64,000 bases of DNA from Salinibacterium sp. ZJ450 (GTDB taxonomy: Bacteria > Actinomycetota > Actinomycetes > Actinomycetales > Microbacteriaceae), in contig NZ_CP061771.1 of NCBI RefSeq assembly GCF_011751885.2, forward strand, positions 2,728,001 to 2,792,000, written 5' to 3'. Shown here one piece after another: positions 9,352 to 17,361 of this stretch. The position numbers and the translations under genes were made by a program. Below the pieces are notes generated by a model. The model did no database searches, had not been told where the DNA came from, and saw nothing but the letters and a program-made list of their open reading frames with translations. Each line of letters begins with the position of its first letter. Positions within the stretch are counted from its first letter, which is position 1.

Positions 9352-10389
9352 TCAACGCGGGTGGGTCAGCACCCAGGCCGCTGCGGCGGCGCGAGATGGG
9401 ACGCCGAGCTTGGTGCGCGCGTTGGCGACGTGCCGATGGACCGTGTGCGCGCTGAGGACCAACCGGTCGGCGATCTGAGCGTCGGTCAAGCCTTGGGCGA
9501 CCAGCGTCAGCACTTCGCGCTCACGAATGGTGAGGGTAGCCGGGGTGTGCTGTTCGGCCGGTGAGCGCTGCGGCAGGCCGCCGAGGAAGCGTTCGATCGC
9601 ATCGACCACGGCGAGACTGTCGCCTAACCACGGGAAGTGGTCCTCGCCGTTCAGCTCCACGAACGTCGCGCCGGGCACGGTGTCGGCGACTTCGCGGCCG
9701 AGTGCAAACGGGATGGCCCGGTCGTCTCGCCGATGCAGCACTAGGGTCGGTACGCGCACGCGCGAGAGGTACGCGGTCGAGTCCATCTCATACACAGCGC
9801 GCAGCGCCGTCGACGCTGCCTCACGTGAGGCGGACCGTCGCTGGAACCGGGCAAACTCTTCCCGGTCATTGGCTGTCGCGTTCGGGAGGAACACGTCGGC
9901 CAGGACGCGCGCCCCGAGCCCCCATTGCTTTTCGACGATCGACACCATTAGCTCTCGCGCGGACGGAGAGGCGATGTCCGCACCGCGTGGATAGCTGCCG
10001 TAAAGCACCAGTCGGTCCACACGCTCAGGATTCTGTGCGGCGTAAGCCGAGGCGACCGCGGATCCTGCCGAAGCGCCCAACAAGGACAGGCGGGGATAAT
10101 CGATTTTCTCGAGGAGACCGGCCAGGGCCGCCAGCTCATCGCTGAGACTGACCGGAGGCGGTCCGTCGCGATCGGACAGGCCGGTGCCGGGACGGTCGTA
10201 GCGGATGACGGTGTGCCGGCGAGCCAGGGCATGCACGAACATCCGGAACGCGCGATCCTCCCAGTTCAGCGCCAGGTGGCTGGCCCACCAACCCCCGATC
10301 ACGAGTGGCGTTCCGGAACCGATGGAAGACCACGCCACGGTACGGTCATCGACCTGGGTGTGCCGTACGACCTGATCATCCGCCGTCAT
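9352..10389 (-). CDS. alpha/beta hydrolase fused to a LuxR-type HTH domain
   Basis: The 345-residue protein has an N-terminal alpha/beta-hydrolase fold (about 1-270) with oxyanion region IGGWWASHL, nucleophile elbow LLGASAGSA, acid HRRDDRAIP and a histidine in NGEDHFPWLG. A C-terminal LuxR/GerE helix-turn-helix follows (about 285-345: LTIREREVLTLVAQGLTDAQIADRL, VHRHVANARTKLGV). The fusion suggests that ligand binding or hydrolysis directly controls DNA binding. The gene is divergent from the hotdog-like gene at 10556, and a long palindrome (10478-10499) lies between them, so autoregulation and control of that neighbour are plausible. Domain calls are strong; ligand and targets are unknown. 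Confidence 0.9.
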   Translation of the reverse strand: MTADDQVVRHTQVDDRTVAWSSIGSGTPLVIGGWWASHLALNWEDRAFRMFVHALARRHTVIRYDRPGTGLSDRDGPPPVSLSDELAALAGLLEKIDYPRLSLLGASAGSAVASAYAAQNPERVDRLVLYGSYPRGADIASPSARELMVSIVEKQWGLGARVLADVFLPNATANDREEFARFQRRSASREAASTALRAVYEMDSTAYLSRVRVPTLVLHRRDDRAIPFALGREVADTVPGATFVELNGEDHFPWLGDSLAVVDAIERFLGGLPQRSPAEQHTPATLTIREREVLTLVAQGLTDAQIADRLVLSAHTVHRHVANARTKLGVPSRAAAAAWVLTHPR

Positions 10390-10477
10390 ACCCGGATCTT
10401 AGAGAGCGGATGCTCGATGTCAAGCATGGTCGTCGCACCACAGGCCTGACCTGACCCGGGCGTCCTGGGCGCCGTTC

Positions 10478-10499
10478 ACATGGCCGGATCCGGCCATGT
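10478..10499. promoter_or_regulatory. 22-bp perfect palindrome, candidate operator
   Basis: Each half-site reads ACATGGCCGGA and the two halves meet at a GGATCC centre. It lies in the divergent interval between the hydrolase-LuxR gene and the gene at 10556, as expected for a binding site of a dimeric regulator. Confidence 0.55.
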
Positions 10500-10555
10500 C
10501 AGGTTGGCCGGTTCCGGGGATGAGGCGAGCGGACCTGCCGCTGTTTGCTATCGGT

Positions 10556-11308
10556 ATGAGAACAACGACCAGCACGCTGCGTCTCGACGCTCGTCTCAAC
10601 GGCCCACCCAAGAGCGCCAACGGCGGATTCGCCGCCGGCACGATCGCCGAAACCCTGGGGGGCACGGCAAGCGTCCGCCTGATCCGGCCGATACCCCTCG
10701 AGAGCCCACTGGAGGTGGAGATGGATACCGACGGACTCACCGCCTCGGTCACCGACTCGGACCACCAACGCGTCGCGGAGGTCAGACGAGTCGATCCGTT
10801 CACGATGATCCCGCCCGTTAGGCCCAGTTTCGCTGATGCTGAGGCGGCGCGTGCCGCAAGTCCCCTCCAGGGCGCCCGCCACTTATTGTCGAATTGCGTG
10901 GTGTGCGGGCCCGAGCGTCGGGACGGACTGGCAGTCACACCCGGGCCGCTAGCGAACCGGAGCGATGTGCTCGCGGCCCCGTTCGTGCCACTCGAGCGGG
11001 ACGCCACGGACGGCGTCGTGCATCCCGAAGCCGTCTGGGGCGCTCTCGACTGCCCCAGCTACCCGGCGACGTCTTTGCTTGAGCATCGGGTCGGTCTGCT
11101 CGGCACCCTGACAGCACACCGGAACCGCGATGTGTTCCTCGGTGAACGTCTCGTTGCTGTCGGGTGGACCGTCGAACACCACGGTCGATCGACCCAGACG
11201 GCCAGCGCTCTCCTCGACGAGCGCGGCGACGTGGTCGCCTCCGCTCGCGCAGTCTGGATCGAGCTCAGGCGCCAGTGGTTGGTGCGGCTCGTGGGCCGAT
11301 TTCACTGA
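10556..11308 (+). CDS. hotdog-fold thioesterase-like hypothetical protein
   Basis: The 250-residue product shows an N-terminal NGPPKSANGGFAAGTIAETLGG and later CVVCGPERRDGLAV, WGALDCPSYPA and ASALLDERGDVVASARAVWIE. I associate these with actinobacterial proteins of double-hotdog (acyl-CoA thioesterase-like) type; the final segment resembles the last strand of a thioesterase. The ATG at 10556 gives the family-like N terminus (MRTTTSTLRLDARLNG), but there is no clear ribosome site; an upstream in-frame start at 10496 would add 20 residues. It is divergent from the hydrolase-LuxR regulator. The enzymatic substrate is unknown. Confidence 0.6.
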   Translation: MRTTTSTLRLDARLNGPPKSANGGFAAGTIAETLGGTASVRLIRPIPLESPLEVEMDTDGLTASVTDSDHQRVAEVRRVDPFTMIPPVRPSFADAEAARAASPLQGARHLLSNCVVCGPERRDGLAVTPGPLANRSDVLAAPFVPLERDATDGVVHPEAVWGALDCPSYPATSLLEHRVGLLGTLTAHRNRDVFLGERLVAVGWTVEHHGRSTQTASALLDERGDVVASARAVWIELRRQWLVRLVGRFH

Positions 11309-11356
11309 TCCTTCCCTAGTCAGCGCCCACGCTCAGGACTCGCCGTGTGCCCCGCC

Positions 11357-11373
11357 GGACCATGAACGGGCAC
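11357..11373 (+). repeat. dispersed intergenic motif, copy 3
   Basis: GGACCATGAACGGGCAC lies 48 bases after the hotdog-like gene. A nearby CCCGTT forms a short inverted repeat with its AACGGG. Confidence 0.5.
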
Positions 11374-11478
11374 CAATTCCGTTCCCGTTGAACCAGTGGG
11401 GATCGCAGCACTAGCCGGCGGTCCCTTCGCGGGTCTTCTACAGGTCCGCGCTCCAGTCTCATGAGTTGCGTATGGTTC

Positions 11479-11510
11479 AGGTAGGCCTCGCCCGAGGGCG
11501 AGGCCTACCT
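11479..11510 (-). terminator. strong hairpin after the 66-residue MCYSW gene
   Basis: AGGTAGGCCTCGCC and its exact complement form a 14-bp stem with a four-base loop. It begins about 14 bases downstream of the stop of the minus-strand gene at 11524. There is no U-tract on either side. Confidence 0.55.
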
Positions 11511-11523
11511 GTCTCTCCTGCCG

Positions 11524-11724
11524 CTAAACCTTCTCGACGATGCGGTCCGCTGTCGCCTCTTCGGTCGTGCGGTCGCGCCGACCAACTCGGACAGTCCAGA
11601 ATCTCAGAAGTTCTGACCGGACCCGGTTCTCCGGGCGCCGTTCAGGCACTGTCCTCCGGAGATCTTCCTGAGCAACATCGTTCTGCACACTCTTCTCGAC
11701 ATCCTCATGCCACGAGTAGCACAT
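11524..11724 (-). CDS. small hypothetical protein starting MCYSW
   Basis: The 66-residue protein starts MCYSWHEDVEKSVQ and is rich in charged residues, ending ATADRIVEKV; it looks soluble and helical. The ATG at 11724 is supported by AAGGAGG six bases upstream, one of the best ribosome sites in this part of the window, so translation is likely. Small actinobacterial proteins beginning MC-aromatic are known to me as uncharacterised. It is followed by a 14-bp hairpin and stands alone. No function can be assigned. Confidence 0.6.
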   Translation of the reverse strand: MCYSWHEDVEKSVQNDVAQEDLRRTVPERRPENRVRSELLRFWTVRVGRRDRTTEEATADRIVEKV

Positions 11725-11769
11725 CACCAGCCTCCTTACGGTGGACGTCCCTTAATCGTCCTCCGATTT

Positions 11770-12105
11770 GGCTGGTTAATCGACACTTGGCAGTCCATTT
11801 CGAGAACGGGCCGGACTGCGGATCGATCATCGGCAGGGCCAGCATTGACGAACCCGAAATCGCACCACGAGCTGCTGAGTATCCCCTCGGCCACGGTTAC
11901 GCCAACCGGGCCACTGCCGCGATCATCGACATCGCGACAGCCATCGCGCGGCGCACGCTCTGGGCGACCGTGGGCGCCTAGGAGCACCCCATCGTTCCGC
12001 GTACTCGACAAGATCGGCTCCCCGACCTCCGAGCGAGCGTTTGACGGCGTTCATGCCTGTGAATCGAATCGTTTGCTAGATCGAACCCCATCAACCGACC
12101 CGTAG
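11770..12105 (+). pseudogene. GNAT acetyltransferase relic, frameshifted
   Basis: One frame reads NRHLAVHFENG, IIGRASIDEPEIAPRAAEY and GHGYANRATAAIIDI, then LWATVGA followed by TAG at 11979. The next frame continues TPSFRVLDKIG. Removing one base at about 11979 (TAGG to TGG) restores LWATVGAWSTPSFRVLDKIG, the usual acetyl-CoA-binding end of RimJ-like GNATs. The N-terminal part has no clear start and the helix after GHGYA is degraded, so this is a decayed gene. The original substrate is unknown. Confidence 0.75.
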
Positions 12106-12108
12106 CGC

Positions 12109-12125
12109 GACCTTGAACGGGCAGC
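12109..12125 (+). repeat. dispersed intergenic motif, copy 4
   Basis: GACCTTGAACGGGCAGC starts four bases after the end of the GNAT relic. It runs directly into a small CAGCAG/CTGCTG hairpin. Confidence 0.5.
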
Positions 12126-12206
12126 AGCGTCTGCTGATGGACATGCAAAAACCCCTCTGAGCCTATTTCGCTACCTGCGCCGTTGATGTCCGGTGGACGA
12201 AGGCTG

Positions 12207-12221
12207 CTAACTATTAGTTAG
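12207..12221. promoter_or_regulatory. palindromic operator candidate upstream of the reductase/LLM operon
   Basis: CTAACTATTAGTTAG has perfect 7-bp arms around one central base, in an otherwise GC-rich region. It lies about 106 bases before the start of the NAD(P)-binding gene. Sites of this type are bound by HxlR, MarR or TetR regulators; no such regulator is adjacent. Confidence 0.5.
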
Positions 12222-12326
12222 TAGGTTACCGCACCTTTGCCCTGTCTTGCTGTGGTTGCGATCGTTGATACCGGCGCCAGTACCTCTCAACGGAGGCGCG
12301 CCGCATTCAGAAGCGAAAGGTATTCC

Positions 12327-12995
12327 ATGGTCAGAACGATTGGCATCCTCGGGGCAGGCCGGGTCGGCAGCGCCGTTGCCCGCACCGCACTGAGGGCCGG
12401 CTATGACGTCAACATTGCCGGATCTGGGGCGGGGTCGGACATCGAGCTGCTCGTCGACATCGTTGTTCCCGGAGCGCGCGCCATGTCAGCAGCGGACGCC
12501 GTCGCGGACTCAGATCTGGTGATCGTGGCTGTGCCCCTGCACAAGTACCGCACCGTCTCGCCCAGCATTCTCGCGGGCAAGATCGTGATCGACACGATAA
12601 ACTACTGGGCGCCGATCGACGGCCGCCTGAACGACTTCGACATCGACGTCCGCAGTTCAAGCGAGATCATCCGCGACTACTTCCCCGGCGCACGCGTGGT
12701 GAAGACGCTCAACCACATCGGATACCACGAGCTGGAAACCGACGGTCTTCCGGCTGGCAGTGAGCATCGCCGTGCCCTCGGCGTCGCAGGTGATGACGCT
12801 GCGGCGGTCACCGTTGTCATGGACATCATCGACCGTCTCGGATTTGACCCGGTACATGCCGGATCGCTGCAGACCGGTGCCGCCTTCCAGCCCGGCACCG
12901 CCATCTTCGGCGGCCGTCACAGCGCCGACGAACTGCAGGAGGAACTGAGCAGAAGCGCTGACACCCCATCCCTGAGCGGCGCCGAGCGCGGCTGA
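12327..12995 (+). CDS. NADP(H)-dependent F420-reductase-like dinucleotide-binding protein
   Basis: The 222-residue protein opens with MVRTIGILGAGRVGSAVAR, a Rossmann GxGxxG loop, and continues LVIVAVPLHKYRTV, IVIDTINYWAP, VVKTLNHIGYHEL and a C-terminal dimerisation region (ALGVAGDDAAAVTVVMDIID). This is the FNO/YqeC-like oxidoreductase family that moves hydride between NADP(H) and flavin or F420 cofactors. The ATG at 12327 follows GAAAGG; the ORF upstream lacks family similarity. It is 57 bases upstream of an LLM flavoenzyme on the same strand, a functionally sensible pair in which the reductase could supply reduced cofactor. Confidence 0.85.
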   Translation: MVRTIGILGAGRVGSAVARTALRAGYDVNIAGSGAGSDIELLVDIVVPGARAMSAADAVADSDLVIVAVPLHKYRTVSPSILAGKIVIDTINYWAPIDGRLNDFDIDVRSSSEIIRDYFPGARVVKTLNHIGYHELETDGLPAGSEHRRALGVAGDDAAAVTVVMDIIDRLGFDPVHAGSLQTGAAFQPGTAIFGGRHSADELQEELSRSADTPSLSGAERG

Positions 12996-13052
12996 CTGTT
13001 CGCCACACCCGGCGAGCACACCCTTCATTCAAACCAGACATTGGAGATACCC

Positions 13053-14096
13053 ATGGAACTAGGCGCCTACAGCTTCGGCGACACCCAACTCAACCCCGAC
13101 GGAAGCCAACGCTCCACCGCGGAAGCCGTCCGCAACCTGTTCGACGCGATCGTGCACGCCGACCAAGCCGGCCTTGACTACTTCGGAATCGGCGAGCACC
13201 ACACGCTGAGCATGCCCGCCTCGTCGCCCGGAGCGATGATCGCAGCCGCGGCCGCCGCGACCGACCGGATCATCCTCGGCAGCGCCGCGAGCATCATCAG
13301 CACCGACGATCCCGTGCGTGTCTTCCAACAGTTCGCGACCGCCGACGCGATCTCCGGCGGCGGCCGGGTGGAGATCACCGCCGGACGAGGCTCCTCCGTG
13401 GAGACCTTCCCCCTCTTCGGACACGACCTTCGCGACTACGACAAGCTGTACGCCGAGAAACTCGACCTGCTCATGACCATCAATGAGAGCGACTCCAAGC
13501 GCGTCACCTGGTCAGGATCTGTCCGCCCGACCCTGAATGACCTCGCCGTGGTGCCACGTCCGACCGGTGGTCGGCTGCCGATCTGGCTCGCCACTGGCGG
13601 CAACGCGTCATCATCCGCGAGGGCCGGGCAGCTCGGGCTTCCAATCTCCTACGGCATCATCGGCGGGGAGCCACACCGGTTCGCGCCACTAGCCGAGCTG
13701 TACCGCCGCACCGCCGCCCAAGCAGGACACACGGGAGACAACATCAAGGTCTCCGTTGCCGCAGTCGGGCTGGTCGCGCCGACGAAGAAGGAAGCGCTGG
13801 AGCGCTTCTACCCTGGCTGGCGCAACCTCGTGACTGAAATGGGTAAGTTGCGCGGCTGGGCCGCCCCCGACAAGCGCGCATACGATGCGCAAGCCCAGGC
13901 GCCGGGGGCGTACTACGTCGGTGATCCCGACGACGTTGCGAAGCGCATCGTACACCTGCACGGGTACCTCGGCCACATGCGGCACTTCCTGCAGACCGAT
14001 GTCGGCGGCCTCCCTCACGAGCACCTTCTGGAATCCATCACGCTGCTCGCCACCGAGGTGAAGCCTCGCGTCGAACGCCTCCTCGCCGCCAAATAG
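13053..14096 (+). CDS. LLM-class flavin-dependent oxidoreductase
   Basis: The 347-residue protein has [71 protein letters not shown] and a PIWLATGG loop. These are hallmarks of the luciferase-like (bacterial luciferase TIM-barrel) monooxygenases. The ATG at 13053 follows GGAG eight bases upstream. It lies downstream of the NADP-binding reductase-like gene and likely shares its transcript and operator. A relic of superoxide dismutase follows 29 bases after its stop. The substrate is unknown. Confidence 0.9.
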   Translation: MELGAYSFGDTQLNPDGSQRSTAEAVRNLFDAIVHADQAGLDYFGIGEHHTLSMPASSPGAMIAAAAAATDRIILGSAASIISTDDPVRVFQQFATADAISGGGRVEITAGRGSSVETFPLFGHDLRDYDKLYAEKLDLLMTINESDSKRVTWSGSVRPTLNDLAVVPRPTGGRLPIWLATGGNASSSARAGQLGLPISYGIIGGEPHRFAPLAELYRRTAAQAGHTGDNIKVSVAAVGLVAPTKKEALERFYPGWRNLVTEMGKLRGWAAPDKRAYDAQAQAPGAYYVGDPDDVAKRIVHLHGYLGHMRHFLQTDVGGLPHEHLLESITLLATEVKPRVERLLAAK

Positions 14097-14125
14097 CCCG
14101 AACGACCACCAACGAAAGGAACACA

Positions 14126-14278
14126 ATGAACAAGTTCACCCTGCCCGAACTGGACTACGACTACGCCGCGCTGGAGCCGCACGTCTCCGCGCGCATCATG
14201 GAACTGCACCACAGCAAGCACCACGCCACCTACGTCGCCGGCGCGAACACCGCCATGGAACTAGAAGAACGACAGTGA
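14126..14278 (+). pseudogene. superoxide dismutase (Fe/Mn) N-terminal fragment
   Basis: A good ribosome site (GAAAGGA) precedes the ATG at 14126. The 50-residue reading frame ([38 protein letters not shown]) is the N-terminal helix region of Mn/Fe superoxide dismutase, including the first metal-ligand histidine. It stops at 14276 after a non-family tail, and no further SOD sequence is recognised before 14465. A complete enzyme needs about 200 residues and three more metal ligands, so this cannot work as a dismutase. It may have been the third gene of the reductase/LLM operon. Confidence 0.85.
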
Positions 14279-14465
14279 CCGAGACGCATGCCTCGGCAAC
14301 CGACTCGTTCAGATCCAGTCGCCAGCGGTCCGCGAGTTCATCCTCAAGCACCAACGCCCGGGCGCCTTGACTGATTCGTAAACCGACGTCGAACGGGACG
14401 AATATCTGAAGCTGCGCTGGGTCCTAACCGTTGCTGTCCGGTCCGTCCGGGGGCACCATCGAGAC

Positions 14466-14804
14466 ATGACCAAATACCTCATCTCCTTCCCGAGCGAAGC
14501 CATGGTCCTCACCGAGGAAGAGTTCCCGATCGTCGTCGCTGAATCCCACGCTGTGATCGAGGAGGCGAAGGCTGCCGGCGTCTACGTATTCGGCGGCGGG
14601 ATCGAGGAGAAAGTCGATCCCGTGCTGGTCTCCTCCGACGGGTCAATGGGCACTGAAATCTATTCGGGCAGCGAACTTACAGGCGGGTTCACCGTGCTGG
14701 AGCTGCCGACGCGCGAGGACGCCGTCGAGTGGGCGAGAAAGATCGCGGTGGCCTGCCGTTGCTCGCAGGAACTCCGCGAGTTCGGGTACGACCCGGACAG
14801 TTAA
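14466..14804 (+). CDS. YciI-like (YCII-related) domain protein
   Basis: The 112-residue protein starts MTKYLISFPSEAM and shows EESHAVI-type helix residues, AGVYVFGGGIEE, then GFTVLELPTREDAVEWARKIA and a short C-terminal CRCSQELREFGYDPDS. This is the single-domain YCII/DGPF fold, a ferredoxin-like barrel often found with sigma factors in actinobacteria. Its activity is unproven. No sigma factor is adjacent here. Confidence 0.8.
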   Translation: MTKYLISFPSEAMVLTEEEFPIVVAESHAVIEEAKAAGVYVFGGGIEEKVDPVLVSSDGSMGTEIYSGSELTGGFTVLELPTREDAVEWARKIAVACRCSQELREFGYDPDS

Positions 14805-14872
14805 CGTGCGATCGCCCGTCACGCATGGGTCACCGCCGCCGAGATGACCTAGATCGAGAGCCGCCCCATAGC

Positions 14873-14889
14873 CGGACCCTGAACGGCAG
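14873..14889 (+). repeat. dispersed intergenic motif, copy 5
   Basis: GGACCCTGAACGGCAGC lies 68 bases after the YciI-like gene. It lacks one G of the GGG run. Confidence 0.45.
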
Positions 14890-14964
14890 CAAACCCCATT
14901 CATACGAATAAGCTCGCCCGCCAGTGACGTGAATTTGCGAATCCCTACCGGGACCGCTTGCAGA

Positions 14965-15270
14965 TCAGGCGGAGGACCCAGCGATCTGCTGCAATGCACG
15001 CACGTGCGCGTCGAACGCAGATCGTCCCGCCCGGGTGAGGGACAACCAGGTGATCCGGCGTGCGTCGCCGCGGCCAGCGGAGGCGGTTTTGCTGGAGGAG
15101 ACGTATCCGATTGCGGTGAGAGTCTTCAGGTGCTTGGAGAGCGTGGCGTCCGACACGTTCAGTGCGTCGCGCAGGACGGCGAAGTCAAGGTGGTCGACCG
15201 GGCGCAGGAGCCCACAGATGCGCAGCCGCACAGGTGCATGGATGGTCTCGTCGAACCGTGCCTCACTCAC
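14965..15270 (-). CDS. winged-helix transcriptional regulator (ArsR/MarR-like, small)
   Basis: The 101-residue protein contains DETIHAPVRLRICGLL, DHLDFAVLRDALNVSDATLSKHLKTL and a wing (GYVSSSKTASAGRGDARRITW), then ALQQIAGSSA. This is the compact winged-helix family that represses small membrane-protein genes in many actinobacteria. The GTG at 15270 was preferred: it overlaps the stop region of the upstream membrane protein (GTGAGTGA), giving translational coupling. The pair is likely autoregulated through the GGAAAG/CTTTCC repeats at 15723-15756. Confidence 0.82.
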   Translation of the reverse strand: MSEARFDETIHAPVRLRICGLLRPVDHLDFAVLRDALNVSDATLSKHLKTLTAIGYVSSSKTASAGRGDARRITWLSLTRAGRSAFDAHVRALQQIAGSSA

Positions 15271-15730
15271 GGCGCAATTTCTCCGCTGCCGATTGAAAAG
15301 CAACGCCGGCCAGCCATGTGGTCGCCGCGAACGCAGCCAGGCTGGTCAGTACGACAGCCCAGTGCATGTTGAACGACACGAGGCCAAGAGAGACACTGAA
15401 GAGCACGAGACAGGCGGCGATGATCCCGACGACGGCCCAGCCGGCACGCGCGCCCATACTCCGGAAGCGGACGCCGGTCTCGCGCTGGATCAGATACGCG
15501 ATCACGAGCGTCCCGACCAGAGCCAGCCAACCCGACGAGGGCGGTTCGTAGCTCTCGCCGGGATTGGTGGCCGCCGCAGCGGAGACCCACCACGCGCCCA
15601 CGCCTCCGAAGGCGGCCAGCAGCACCCAAGGCACGTGGACGCTCGCAGCGAGGCGCTCCCGGTCGGTCGACAGCACATTCAGAGCATCTGTGGCTTCGTC
15701 TGGCGACGGACGCTTAGATTGACTTTCCAT
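15263..15730 (-). CDS. four-helix membrane protein paired with a winged-helix regulator
   Basis: The 155-residue protein has an N-terminal soluble part (PSPDEATDALNVLSTDRERL) and about four hydrophobic segments (VPWVLLAAFGGVGAWWVSA, WLALVGTLVIAYLI, AVVGIIAACLVLFSVSLG, VVLTSLAAFAATTWLAG). The ATG at 15730 has no ribosome site but a TATGCT-like -10 stands about a dozen bases upstream, so a leaderless transcript is plausible, as is common in actinobacteria. The stop overlaps the regulator start. No function is known. Confidence 0.72.
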   Translation of the reverse strand: MESQSKRPSPDEATDALNVLSTDRERLAASVHVPWVLLAAFGGVGAWWVSAAAATNPGESYEPPSSGWLALVGTLVIAYLIQRETGVRFRSMGARAGWAVVGIIAACLVLFSVSLGLVSFNMHWAVVLTSLAAFAATTWLAGVAFQSAAEKLRRE

Positions 15731-15756
15731 AACGGAAAGCATAACAAATACTTTCC
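15723..15756 (-). promoter_or_regulatory. inverted GGAAAG/CTTTCC repeats at the membrane protein-regulator promoter
   Basis: CTTTCC (15723-15728), GGAAAG (15734-15739) and CTTTCC (15751-15756) form overlapping inverted repeats. They cover the start codon and presumed -10 of the minus-strand gene, a good position for repression by the winged-helix protein encoded next. Confidence 0.5.
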
Positions 15757-15877
15757 GAGTCGGTAAGCGACTTCGGCAACGGCTAGATTCGCCGAATGGA
15801 TGCGAGTTCGCGGACCGGGATGCCGGAGGTTCAGCGCGACTGGGGATTGCTCGTGCGAGCCGCCACCTGTGAAGGAT

Positions 15878-16711
15878 TTAGGACGCGGTCGTGACGAGGT
15901 TCAGGACCGCCTGCACCGCCGCATGGTCGGACGGCCAGCCGCCCTCGTACCGGGTCACGTTGATGGCGGCCTTTGGCACCGCGATGCCGGGGGTGACGAG
16001 GATCCAATCGATGCGCTTGCGGTCGTGCCGCGGCGGACGGTAGTCCGGGAACGTTCCCCACACCTCGGTGAGTCGCCTATCGGTGGTGTCCCAGGTGTCC
16101 AGCAGCAGGCCCTGCCCGGTGAGGGCGTCGTATGGGTCGGTGTCGGCATCCGTGTTGAAGTCACCGGTCATGATCGCCGGAAGCGGCGAAGCGGACACGA
16201 TGCTCCGTAGCGCGTCGGCGGATCGCAGCCGCGAGATGCGGGATTTGTGGTCGAGGTGGGTGTTCACGGCTTGGAACTCGGCGCCAGTGGCGAGGTCGCG
16301 GAAGGTGGCGTCGACAACGACGCGCGGAACGTGGTTGCCCCACGAGCTGGATCCGGGCACGTGCGGGGTGTCGGAGAGGGCCGTCTGCTGCCACGCGAGC
16401 ACGCGCAGCCGCCGGGAGTCGTAGAAGATCGGGCAGCCCTCGCCGCCGGTGTTGGCTTCGCGGCCGTGTCCGATCGAGCGGTAGTGGTCGCCGAGTGTGT
16501 GCCGCACGAAGCTGGCCTGGTCGAACAATGCTTCCTGCACCCCGAGCAGCGCGGGCTGCTCCGCCTGGAGTAGTCGTTTCAATAGTGGCTGGCGGTGAAC
16601 CCACCGGTCGGGGCTGCGCGGGTTGATATGCGGCAGGCGGCGACGGATGTTGTAGCTCATGACGTGCAGATCAGGTGCGCTGACGGGGCCGATGAGTGCG
16701 CTGTCCGTCAT
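15878..16711 (-). CDS. endonuclease/exonuclease/phosphatase (EEP) family protein
   Basis: The 277-residue protein has the ordered EEP motifs: HVMSYNIRR near residue 20, LLGVQEAL (metal-binding glutamate), NTHLDHKSRISRLRSAD, IMTGDFNTDADTDPY, RKRIDWILVTPG and WPSDHAAVQAVL. All catalytic Asn, Glu, Asp and His positions of the Mg-dependent phosphodiesterase/phosphatase fold appear present. No signal peptide is seen, so it is probably cytoplasmic. It stands alone between the regulator pair and a degraded region. Substrates of this family range from nucleic acids to phospholipids and cannot be told here. Confidence 0.88.
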   Translation of the reverse strand: MTDSALIGPVSAPDLHVMSYNIRRRLPHINPRSPDRWVHRQPLLKRLLQAEQPALLGVQEALFDQASFVRHTLGDHYRSIGHGREANTGGEGCPIFYDSRRLRVLAWQQTALSDTPHVPGSSSWGNHVPRVVVDATFRDLATGAEFQAVNTHLDHKSRISRLRSADALRSIVSASPLPAIMTGDFNTDADTDPYDALTGQGLLLDTWDTTDRRLTEVWGTFPDYRPPRHDRKRIDWILVTPGIAVPKAAINVTRYEGGWPSDHAAVQAVLNLVTTAS

Positions 16712-16771
16712 GTGGCCAGCCTATGTGCGGCCAGTTGAGCTCCTGCCTGCACCCGCCGGTCGAGCAGGCTT

Positions 16772-16800
16772 CCCGCTGGTCGAGGTTGTCGAGACCCCCA
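16772..16800 (+). repeat. Microbacteriaceae-type dispersed repeat fragment
   Basis: The stretch contains CGCTGGTCGAGGTTGTCGAG. I associate it with GCTGGTTGAGCTTGTCGAAA-type repeats frequent between genes in Microbacteriaceae. It is a single degenerate copy. Confidence 0.3.
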
Positions 16801-16869
16801 ACGGGTGACGGAATCGCTCGAAAACCTCTATCGAGGATCAGCCCCAAACACATGCCGCGACAAGGCCTG

Positions 16870-17213
16870 AATATCGCGGTGACTCCAGAGTCGACGCTGG
16901 TCGGGCACGTCAACTACATCCTGATGAACATCTTCCGCGAGCAACGCGTGGGCGGCGGCTTCCCCGGCGAGCTCGATTCCCCGGTGACCGAGCGGCACAT
17001 CGAGCCTGCTACCTTCCCAATCGACGGGTCGACGTAACCGCCATGCGCATGGACACTGACCCGCACGTCTATGCCATCGGGGCCGACTTGGGTGATCGGA
17101 TACTCACCGCGGTTGTCTCGCGCGACGACCTCTCGCATTTGACCCTTGCGTTCGCGACACCTTCCATACCGCCGCTGCCGCCTGACTCGGCGGGGTCAGC
17201 TTCTACGCGCTGA
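16870..17213 (+). pseudogene. unrecognised gene relic with one frameshift
   Basis: One frame reads LVGHVNYILMNIFREQRVGG and ERHIEPATFPIDGST before TAA at about 17036. The next frame, from 17043, reads DPHVYAIGADLGDRILTAVV and SRDDLSHLTLAF to a stop at 17213. Restoring one G near 17034 would join them as DGSTVTAMRMDTDPHVYAIG, a continuous protein-like sequence. No N terminus or start is visible. I do not recognise the family. The surrounding 16712-17361 holds no other gene. Confidence 0.45.
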
Positions 17214-17361
17214 AACGGCCTTCATAAGCCGGACGCCGATATCTTCCCTGTTGTGACTCGCGGGATGCGATCTGCCGTGTACTCGACTGTCAGCCGGGGG
17301 ACATCCTGGAATACAAGCCAGATTCCTGATTAGCCTGCTCACTACCCGGTGGTGTTGAGCA

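Noticed and set aside
15035-15766. 243-residue + strand frame opposite the regulator/membrane pair
   Set aside because: Antisense to a coupled gene pair with recognisable winged-helix and membrane segments.
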